DNA of 10,324 nt from Campylobacterales bacterium (GTDB lineage Bacteria > Campylobacterota > Campylobacteria > Campylobacterales > JALSKU01): NCBI GenBank assembly GCA_027038235.1, contig JALVXV010000170.1, positions 1 to 10,324 of the forward strand, given 5' to 3'. Of the stretch, positions 1-6,490 are shown one piece after another (the first letter of the stretch is position 1; each line of letters begins with the position of its first letter). Both the position numbers and the translations under genes were made by a program. The notes below the pieces were generated by a model that did no database searches, was not told where the DNA came from, and was given only the letters and a program-made list of their open reading frames with translations.

Positions 1-1
1 T

Positions 2-1252
2 ATGTCTTTACAAGAGATATTTAATATACTATTAAAAGATAATAATCTCTTTTACTCATTTGAAGATGGAGTGCTTAAAATATCTGGTATAAAGACTAAA
101 ACATTTAAGATAGATTATATAACTTCAAAAAGAGTTGGTAAAGCAGTACTTAATGCATCAGTACAATCAGGAAATTCAGGAAGCAGTGCTGCATCTGATG
201 AAAATAAGATAACAACTAGTGAAACATTTAGTTTTTGGAAAAATATTTCAAAAGAGATACTCTCTATAGCAAATACTGGAAGTGAAAAATATGCAATCAA
301 ACCCCCAATTGTCAATAAAAGTGCAGGTCTTATCACTGTAACAGGAACAAAACAGCAACTAGATAGAGTAGAAAAGTATCTAAATAGCATTAGAAATAGG
401 CTTAATAAAGAGGTCTTAATAGATGTATCTATTATATCCATAATCCTTGATAGAACCCATTCAAGTGGAGTTGATTGGACTCAATTTGCTTTATCAATCA
501 ATAGTCCAACAGGTCCTGGTACAGAACAATTAAGTGGTACTCGACAAGGCTTGAATACAGGAATTACATCTGGTATTGGAGATAGATTGCTACATATGGG
601 ATGGAATAATGCATTTAGCCTTACAAATACTATCTCTTTTACAATGAATGGTTTAATGAACTTTCTAAAAACACAGGGAAGATCAAGAGTTGTTTCCAAT
701 CCTAAGATATTAACTCTAAATAATCAACAAGCTCTTATAACTATAGGAGATAATATAAATTATAGAATACCTGAAACTGCTCCGGCTAATACTGGTGGAA
801 CTATAACTACAACTTCATATAAAAATGCATCAATCTTTGTAGGAATTTTGCTAAATATTATGCCTCAAATATCTGACAATAATGAGATAATGTTAAGAAT
901 AAATCCATCTATTAGTAGCTTTAAGTATGCTGAAGACAATATCAAGCAAACTCAACCAAGAGAGATAGCACCCGATACAACAGAGAAGAAGCTATCAACT
1001 GTTGTAAGAGTAAAAAATGGTGATACAATTGTGTTAGGTGGGCTTATTGGAAAGAGTAAAAATATAAATAAAAATGGAATACCTGGTCTTAAAGAGTTGC
1101 CAATTTTAGGCAATTTGTTTAGAAGCGAAAAGATAACCAATAGTGTGAATGAATTGATCTTTGTAATTACCCCTAGAATAGTTAATACTAATGAGCATAA
1201 AAATATATCTCTAAAAAAACTAGGGTATAGTAATGCATTTGATGAAAAGTAG
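2..1252 (+). CDS. mshL: Secretin, MshL/PilQ/GspD family (5'-truncated by window edge)
   Basis: Outer-membrane secretin that would form the channel through which a type IV pilus, pseudopilus or DNA passes. 416 residues are visible. There is no signal peptide, and the sequence begins within what looks like the end of an STN domain (residues 1-30), so the ATG at base 2 is most likely an internal Met and the real start lies to the left. A Ser/Gly/Asn/Thr-rich linker (about 51-75) of the kind seen in MshL/PilQ follows, then an N1-like domain (98-130). The C-terminal secretin domain starts near 138. Its hallmark lies at 335-393, including VLGGLIG, GIPGLKELPILGNLF (359-373) and a final hydrophobic strand LIFVITPRIV. 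The stop overlaps the next gene. MshL is favoured by the linker and the linked AAA ATPase; the Campylobacter CtsD secretin is the alternative name. The family call is very secure, the exact pathway less so. Confidence 0.93.
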   Translation: MSLQEIFNILLKDNNLFYSFEDGVLKISGIKTKTFKIDYITSKRVGKAVLNASVQSGNSGSSAASDENKITTSETFSFWKNISKEILSIANTGSEKYAIKPPIVNKSAGLITVTGTKQQLDRVEKYLNSIRNRLNKEVLIDVSIISIILDRTHSSGVDWTQFALSINSPTGPGTEQLSGTRQGLNTGITSGIGDRLLHMGWNNAFSLTNTISFTMNGLMNFLKTQGRSRVVSNPKILTLNNQQALITIGDNINYRIPETAPANTGGTITTTSYKNASIFVGILLNIMPQISDNNEIMLRINPSISSFKYAEDNIKQTQPREIAPDTTEKKLSTVVRVKNGDTIVLGGLIGKSKNINKNGIPGLKELPILGNLFRSEKITNSVNELIFVITPRIVNTNEHKNISLKKLGYSNAFDEK

Positions 1253-2054
1253 TTATACAGCAGCTAAAGAGATATTTAGTGATATATATGATGATGACTA
1301 TATAAATCTTGATAGCTCTGTTGTTGCTTATGAAAAACTTGTAGAGATACTTGATAAACCTATCAAGTTAGCTCTACTATATGGAAAGCCTGGGACAGGC
1401 AAAACCTTTCTTCTTAAAAAAATATATAGGGATTTATCAAAAAAAAAAGATATTATCTTTATCCCTACACCATTTTTTAAAGAGGGTGATTTTATAAAGT
1501 TTATTTATGAAAACTCTTTTAATGAGGCATATCCATCATCAAAAACTTTTGATGATTTTTTCAAAGTTATTAAACAGAAGTTTAAAGATGATTCATACTC
1601 TATACCGGTTTTTATCGATGAGGCACAGATATATCCATCTGTCATAATAGAAAAAATTAGACTTCTAGCTGATACTAGAAGGTATAAATTTATCTTTACT
1701 GTGCATAAAACTGAAGAAAAAGAGGATGTTTTTGCAAAAGATTATTTTAAGACTAGGATCTGGGAGAGCGTAGAGCTAAAAAATATATCTTTCGATGAAT
1801 TTAAATTGTATATAGAGAAGAAATTTTTATATCACAATATGTTTGAATTTGTAGGAAAATTTTCAAAAAAACAACTTGGGATGATATATGAATATTCAAA
1901 GGGTAATTTAAGAGAGACAAATAAAATTCTCTTTAAACTCTTTGAAATATGTGAGTATTATGATAAAGCAGAGCCAAGCAAGATAGACAATCAAACAATA
2001 AATCAAAAATTTATAGAGATGACTGCAATAAGTTTGGGGTATATAGATGCTTAA
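1233..2054 (+). CDS. AAA+ ATPase of the ExeA/GspA-MshM type (CtsP-like)
   Basis: Cytoplasmic or membrane-associated P-loop ATPase, 273 aa. Walker A is GKPGTGKT (51-58), Walker B VFIDEAQ (126-132), a sensor-1-like segment FTVHKTEE lies at 155-162, and a sensor-2 Arg sits in GNLRETNK (R227). This is the AAA_22/ExeA layout without the C-terminal membrane and peptidoglycan-binding parts of full-length ExeA. In the family such ATPases help assemble the secretin or pilus; in Campylobacter the equivalent CtsP is needed for transformation. It overlaps the secretin gene by 20 nt and the next gene by 8 nt. Start choice is ambiguous: ATG 1233 has AGGG seven bases upstream (1222-1225), whereas ATG 1242 (MKSSYT) gives an N-terminus that looks more like the family as I remember it. 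A run of ten A (1439-1448) encodes Lys codons near residues 69-72. Confidence 0.9.
   Translation: MHLMKSSYTAAKEIFSDIYDDDYINLDSSVVAYEKLVEILDKPIKLALLYGKPGTGKTFLLKKIYRDLSKKKDIIFIPTPFFKEGDFIKFIYENSFNEAYPSSKTFDDFFKVIKQKFKDDSYSIPVFIDEAQIYPSVIIEKIRLLADTRRYKFIFTVHKTEEKEDVFAKDYFKTRIWESVELKNISFDEFKLYIEKKFLYHNMFEFVGKFSKKQLGMIYEYSKGNLRETNKILFKLFEICEYYDKAEPSKIDNQTINQKFIEMTAISLGYIDA
1439..1448 (+). repeat. Ten-adenine homopolymer inside the AAA ATPase gene
   Basis: This run of ten A, within Ser-Lys-Lys-Lys-Asp codons, is the longest homopolymer I noticed; several others reach eight. Gain of one base would lead to a stop at 1478-1480 and loss of one base to a stop at 1495-1497, so slippage here would abolish the ATPase. 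Whether it slips in practice cannot be told from one sequence. Confidence 0.9.
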
Positions 2055-2955
2055 TGTCAATGAAGTGCGAGGTTTAGAGGAGAGATGGAAGAGATATAAG
2101 ATTAAAAAATATCTTAAGATTTTCTCTTTAATCTTTGCTATCATTGCCCTAATAGGTATTTTTATACTATATTATCTTGGATATTTTGATCATTTTTTGC
2201 ATACAAAGGAGCAAAAAAGTAAACAGCCAATCAAAAAAGAGATTAAAGATGAGCCATCAAAGAGAAAGGTTAATAATTTAGTTAGTAATAAAACTAAAAT
2301 AAAAAGTGATACAAATATTACAAAGAGTGTATCTAAGAAAAATGATAAAAAAGAGCCTACTAAAGCATTATCATCTAAAGTAGAGCAGAATAGTTCAAAA
2401 GATCTAATAAAGGCTAAAGATAGTGATATATTACAATTGGATAAAGAGTTTTTATCACATATTTACAAAGAGGAAAATAGTACTAATAATACAGACAGTA
2501 CCAATGCTAGTGTAAATAGTGATACAGATAGTAATTTTAGTAACTTAGAGGGTGAAAAAAATATAACAAATAAAGAGGTATTAGAAGAGACTAATAGCAA
2601 TAAAGAGATAGAAAAGGAGAATAAAAAACCAAAAATTGTAATTTCAAGCAAGAAGGTAGATAATTTAAAATATTTAAAAGATAGATATGATCAAACAGGT
2701 AGGGCATTTTATGCTGTTTTAATTTCAAAAGAGTATTATAAAAGAGGACTTTATCTAAAATCGTTAAAATGGGCGACTATTGCAAACAATATAGATAATT
2801 CAAATGAAGATAGCTGGATCATGTTTGCTAAAAGTAAGGTAAAATTGCATAAAAAAGATGAGGCAATAAAGGCACTTAATGCTTTTCTTAAAGTAAATAG
2901 CTCTAAAAAAGTTAGAGTAATGTTAAATGATATAGAGACCGGAGTTTTTAAATGA
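2047..2955 (+). CDS. Bitopic inner-membrane protein with C-terminal TPR-like region (MshN/CDC27-like)
   Basis: 302 aa. A short basic cytoplasmic N-terminus (1-21, EERWKRYKIKKY) leads into one transmembrane helix (about 23-46). A highly charged Lys/Ser/Asn/Glu-rich, probably disordered stretch follows (about 52-205), then a helical C-terminus (206-300) with two TPR-like units (roughly 219-252 and 253-286; W257, A262, DEAIKAL near 271-277). The basic N-terminus and helix predict an N-in topology with the TPR part in the periplasm. Proteins of this plan next to an ExeA-like ATPase include MshN, GspB and, in Campylobacter, CtsX. I infer a scaffold linking the cytoplasmic ATPase to the secretin or cell wall. 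ATG 2047 overlaps the ATPase stop by 8 nt and has GGGG at 2036-2039 as a weak ribosome site. The linker is repetitive in composition, so database matches there would be unreliable. Topology is well supported; the name is tentative. Confidence 0.82.
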   Translation: MLNVNEVRGLEERWKRYKIKKYLKIFSLIFAIIALIGIFILYYLGYFDHFLHTKEQKSKQPIKKEIKDEPSKRKVNNLVSNKTKIKSDTNITKSVSKKNDKKEPTKALSSKVEQNSSKDLIKAKDSDILQLDKEFLSHIYKEENSTNNTDSTNASVNSDTDSNFSNLEGEKNITNKEVLEETNSNKEIEKENKKPKIVISSKKVDNLKYLKDRYDQTGRAFYAVLISKEYYKRGLYLKSLKWATIANNIDNSNEDSWIMFAKSKVKLHKKDEAIKALNAFLKVNSSKKVRVMLNDIETGVFK

Positions 2956-3497
2956 GAGCTTTTTTAGCAGTATTGATGGTAGCTACATTTGCTTTTGGTA
3001 TAGATAAGAGTGATGTTTATGAAGCATACAAGCAAGAGAGATATAATGATGCTTGTTATCTTGGTGCAAAGACATATCTAAATTATAGAGATGATAATGA
3101 TTTTTTAACTATGTTTGCTGATGCTTGTTTGAAAGTAGATAATATAAATAGAATGGCATTTCCTGCAATGCTCCTTGTAAGAGATAAGTCTGCAAGAAGC
3201 AATTCGGTATATTTTTTAACGATACTATATCAAAAAAAGCTTTTATACAAATCTTTAATAGATGGTTTTGATGTTTCAAAATATAAGTTTCCCACTACAA
3301 ATTATATACTCTCTAAAATTTTTGTAAAATATGCAAAAAAGGAGTATAAAAAGTTTGGGGATATATATATATTTAAAGATGATTTAGATAAAACTAAAAA
3401 ATATGAGATGAGTTTAATAAAGGATAAGGAGGTCTTTAAAATAGTTTTAAAGACATATATTAATGATACTTTAGAAAGAACAAGGATTTATTGGTAG
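2952..3497 (+). CDS. Small exported protein of unknown function in pilus/competence operon
   Basis: 181 aa; I do not recognise a named family. The N-terminus (MRAFLAVLMVATFAFG) is a short Sec signal peptide with probable cleavage after G16 or nearby, leaving a periplasmic protein of about 165 residues. No lipobox Cys is present. The mature part is predicted helical, and residues about 18-62 (EAYKQERYNDACYLGAK then FADACLK) look like TPR- or Sel1-type helix pairs, without a full consensus. Two cysteines, C35 and C59, sit in neighbouring predicted helices and could form a disulfide. The C-terminus is rich in Lys, Tyr and Phe. It is joined to the preceding gene by an ATGA overlap, with GGAG at 2941-2944 as ribosome site, and lies 6 nt before the assembly ATPase. 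Placement implies a periplasmic accessory factor of the same machine, which is inference. Confidence 0.85.
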   Translation: MRAFLAVLMVATFAFGIDKSDVYEAYKQERYNDACYLGAKTYLNYRDDNDFLTMFADACLKVDNINRMAFPAMLLVRDKSARSNSVYFLTILYQKKLLYKSLIDGFDVSKYKFPTTNYILSKIFVKYAKKEYKKFGDIYIFKDDLDKTKKYEMSLIKDKEVFKIVLKTYINDTLERTRIYW

Positions 3498-3503
3498 GCC
3501 ATC

Positions 3504-5249
3504 ATGACAGATACACAAAAAGATATAATTGATTTTATTAAAAAGAATAGAATAGCAAATGATGATAAGGTAAATGAGATACGACAAAGAGTTGAAGATG
3601 GAGAATCTTTAAGTGAAATACTTTTAAATGAGGTTTTTTTTGATGAGGAGAGTTTCTCTTTATTTGTAGGAGAGCTTTTAAAGTCAAATATTATAAAAAT
3701 TAAAGATATTGAAGAGAATTTTTCAGTTAATTTAGAACCAATTTTAAAAAGTTTTGCAGAGGGTATCAATGCAACCTATTTAGATCTTGATACAGTTGAT
3801 ATAAACTATAAACTTGCTGCAAAAGTACCTCTTGCACAACTTAGAAAATATTTTACTCTTCCTTTGTATGAGGATGAGATAAGTATATATGTGGCTTTTG
3901 GTGAGCCATACAATATAAAAGCTCAAGAGGCTATACAAAGATATTACCCAAAAAAAATAATAAAGATAGTCATAACTGATCCAGTACAGATAGAGAAATA
4001 TTTCAATAAGCTTGAGATAGGTAGTGGAACTCAAGAGCTTATAAATGAGATAAGAAGAGAGCTTACTACAAGTGCTGCAGAAAATCCAAATGAATCTTCT
4101 GGTATTATGAAGCTTATTGAGTCTATTATAAAGACTGCTATCTTGTATCGTGGAAGTGATATACATATCGAACCAACAGAGAATAACTGTATAGTAAGAA
4201 CTAGGGTTGATGGTATGCTTGTAGAATCTTTTGTTTTTGAAAAAGATATATACCCTCCACTTAGTTCAAGGATAAAGCTTCTATCCAATCTTGATATTGC
4301 AGAGAGAAGAAAACCTCAAGATGGAAGATTTTCATTAAAAATTATGGATAAAGAGTATGACTTTAGGGTTTCAACTCTTCCTATCACAAATGGTGAATCG
4401 ATAGTCATGAGGATCTTAGATAAGTCAAAAGTGATGATAAAGTTAGAATCGCTAGGTATGAGTGATGTAACATTTAATAAATTTAGTAAAGCTATGAGGG
4501 TTCCTTATGGTATAGTTTTTGTTACAGGACCAACAGGTAGCGGTAAAACAACTACCCTATATGCAGCTTTAAATGTTATAAAAAATATAACTACCAAGAT
4601 AATTACTGTTGAAGATCCTGTAGAGTATCAGCTAAACCTTACTCAGCAAGTTCAAGTAAATGAGAAGGCAAACCTCACTTTCGCAAGTGCTTTAAAGTCA
4701 ATACTAAGACAAGATCCTGATGTTATAATGATAGGTGAGGTAAGAGATCAAGAGACTCTTAGAATAGCTATACAAGCTGCATTAACAGGACACCTTGTCT
4801 TTTCAACTCTACATACAAATGATGCTATAAGTGCAGTAAATAGGGTGCTTGATATGGGTATTGAGCCATATTTAGTAAGCGGTGCTTTAATAGCTATAGA
4901 AGCCCAAAGACTTATAAGAAAGCTTTGTCCACACTGCAAATCAAAAATTACTTTACCAAAAAATACTATAGCTGAGTTTAAGGATTTTCTGCCTGAAAAT
5001 TATCAATTTTATAAGGGAGTTGGGTGTGAAAAGTGTGCAAATAGCGGATACTTTGGAAGGGAGATGATCTCTGAGATACTTTTAGTAAGTGAAGAGATAC
5101 AAAGTATTATCGCTAGAGGTGGTTCAAAAGCTGAGATAGAAGAACAAGCAAAAAAAGATAATTTTGTAAATATGTTCCAAGATGGTATAATAAGAGCAGC
5201 AAAAGGTATAACAAGTATAGAGGAAGTGTATAGAGTGGTAAAATCATGA
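3504..5249 (+). CDS. Type IV pilus/T2SS assembly ATPase, GspE/PulE/PilB family (MshE/CtsE-like)
   Basis: Hexameric cytoplasmic ATPase that powers pilus or pseudopilus polymerisation; 581 aa, normal for PilB/GspE. The N-terminal region (1-75) is followed by a T2SSE_N-type domain (about 85-170). The C-terminal motor has Walker A GPTGSGKT (342-349), Asp box ITVEDPVEY (367-375), Walker B MIGEVRD (409-415) and His box LTGHLVFSTLHTND (427-440). A zinc-binding tetracysteine, CPHC (475-478) plus CEKC (508-511), marks assembly ATPases and is absent from PilT retraction ATPases. The first 75 residues do not show the RLG...L...Q repeats typical of c-di-GMP-binding MshEN domains, which weakens a strict MshE call and suits a CtsE-type protein. 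ATG 3504 follows the previous stop by 6 nt; the weak ribosome site GGTAGG overlaps that stop. Function is secure; the pathway could be pilus formation or DNA uptake. Confidence 0.95.
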   Translation: MTDTQKDIIDFIKKNRIANDDKVNEIRQRVEDGESLSEILLNEVFFDEESFSLFVGELLKSNIIKIKDIEENFSVNLEPILKSFAEGINATYLDLDTVDINYKLAAKVPLAQLRKYFTLPLYEDEISIYVAFGEPYNIKAQEAIQRYYPKKIIKIVITDPVQIEKYFNKLEIGSGTQELINEIRRELTTSAAENPNESSGIMKLIESIIKTAILYRGSDIHIEPTENNCIVRTRVDGMLVESFVFEKDIYPPLSSRIKLLSNLDIAERRKPQDGRFSLKIMDKEYDFRVSTLPITNGESIVMRILDKSKVMIKLESLGMSDVTFNKFSKAMRVPYGIVFVTGPTGSGKTTTLYAALNVIKNITTKIITVEDPVEYQLNLTQQVQVNEKANLTFASALKSILRQDPDVIMIGEVRDQETLRIAIQAALTGHLVFSTLHTNDAISAVNRVLDMGIEPYLVSGALIAIEAQRLIRKLCPHCKSKITLPKNTIAEFKDFLPENYQFYKGVGCEKCANSGYFGREMISEILLVSEEIQSIIARGGSKAEIEEQAKKDNFVNMFQDGIIRAAKGITSIEEVYRVVKS

Positions 5250-6490
5250 AGTATTTTGAAATTATATATCTTTTTAAAGGTAGAAAAGGCAGGAAAGTTT
5301 TAAGAGCAGAAAGCAGAATGGATGCCTTGTCAATTGCTAAATTGAAACTCCCTGGTATTATTATAAGGATTACTGAAACATCTGCTCCTATAGAGGATAG
5401 GGTTGTAGAGTTTCAAAAGCAGTTTACAAATACACTTTTAAAACCAAAGATAAAGATAGATAGCCTTATCTCATCTATTAGGCAGCTTGGTGTTATGACA
5501 AATGCTGGTATATCTATCCATGATAGTGTTAAAGAGGTTACAAAAACAACAGAAGATAAAAGATTGAAAGCTATCTTTGAAGATATAGATGATGCTTTAA
5601 ACTCAGGTCAAAGTTTAACTGATGCACTCTCTTCATATAGGCTAGATGTGGGTGATGTTACTATAGCGATGGTAGAGCTTGGTGAAAATACAGGAAATAT
5701 GTCAGAATCACTTTTAAAACTTGCACAAATTCTTGAAGAGATAAGAGATAATAAGAAAAAATTTAAAAGTGCTCTTAGATATCCTATTATAGTTGTTATT
5801 GCAATTTCTATAGCATTTACTATTCTTATGGTCTATGTTGTACCAAAATTTAAAGAGATTTTTGCAAAACTTCATAGCCAGTTACCTCTTCCTACAAGAA
5901 TACTTCTCTTTATGGAAAATATTATTCACAACTATGGCTGGTATCTACTTGCTTTTATCATAGCAACTATCGCAACTGTCAAATTTTTATATGCTAATAA
6001 TAAAGATTTTAAGAGGAGTTTTGATAAAAATATATTGAAAGTTTATCTATTTGGTAAAATTATATTTAACTCTACTATGTATAGATTTACTATGATATTT
6101 ACTCAACTTATCTCTGCTGGTATCCCTATCGCTGATGCTCTTGATACTGCAGTTTTGACAGTTGATAATGAAACTATAAAAGATAAACTTTCTAATGTAA
6201 CCATTTCAGTTCAAAGAGGTATGTCACTTTCTGATGCTTTTAAAAAAACAGGACTTTTTCATGGAATGCTTTTGCAAATGGTAGGAGCTGGTGAGAGAAG
6301 TGGTACACTTGATACTATGCTTGAAAAAGTTTCTGATTTTTTTAAGATGAAATTTGATGAGATTGTTGATAATATCTCAAGCTATATTGAGCCTATTTTG
6401 ATAGGATTTATTGCAGTTATGGTTTTGATGATGGCACTTGGTATCTTCTTGCCAATGTGGGATCTTGCATCTGCTGTTAGGAAGGGGTAG
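5246..6490 (+). CDS. Inner-membrane platform protein, PilC/GspF family (MshG/CtsF-like)
   Basis: Polytopic inner-membrane protein that couples the assembly ATPase to pilin or pseudopilin insertion; 414 aa, typical of the family. Two GspF repeats are visible, each with the diagnostic Gly-Glu motif: ELGENTGNMSESL (144-156) and GAGERSGTLDTML (347-359). Hydrophobic segments lie at about 179-200, 230-250 and 380-404, the usual three-helix arrangement. The family signature around QLISAGIPIADALD (287-300) is intact. The start is coupled to the ATPase stop by ATGA. It is the last gene of the + strand operon, and its 3' end overlaps the convergent helicase gene by 14 nt. No prepilin peptidase, pilin or PilT-like gene follows it, so the rest of the machine must be encoded upstream or elsewhere. 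Family assignment is very secure. Confidence 0.95.
   Translation: MKYFEIIYLFKGRKGRKVLRAESRMDALSIAKLKLPGIIIRITETSAPIEDRVVEFQKQFTNTLLKPKIKIDSLISSIRQLGVMTNAGISIHDSVKEVTKTTEDKRLKAIFEDIDDALNSGQSLTDALSSYRLDVGDVTIAMVELGENTGNMSESLLKLAQILEEIRDNKKKFKSALRYPIIVVIAISIAFTILMVYVVPKFKEIFAKLHSQLPLPTRILLFMENIIHNYGWYLLAFIIATIATVKFLYANNKDFKRSFDKNILKVYLFGKIIFNSTMYRFTMIFTQLISAGIPIADALDTAVLTVDNETIKDKLSNVTISVQRGMSLSDAFKKTGLFHGMLLQMVGAGERSGTLDTMLEKVSDFFKMKFDEIVDNISSYIEPILIGFIAVMVLMMALGIFLPMWDLASAVRKG

Noticed and set aside
2..4. ATG at base 2 as the true start of the secretin
   Set aside because: A secretin needs a signal peptide and a full N-terminus; the visible sequence begins in the middle of an STN-like domain.
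115..699. Open frames on the - strand (115-441, 481-699) opposite the secretin
   Set aside because: They lie entirely within a well-supported gene on the other strand, have no ribosome site or recognisable domain, and reflect AT-rich antisense frames.
3634..3641. Eight-T run in the assembly ATPase gene (similar runs near 7967-7974 and 9010-9017) as phase-variation tracts
   Set aside because: Runs of eight A or T are common in this AT-rich window and are expected by composition; only the ten-A run stands out.
3780..4288. Open frames on the - strand within the assembly ATPase gene
   Set aside because: They are shadows of a gene with all motifs intact; the translations are Tyr/Ser/Ile-rich and lack any family signal.
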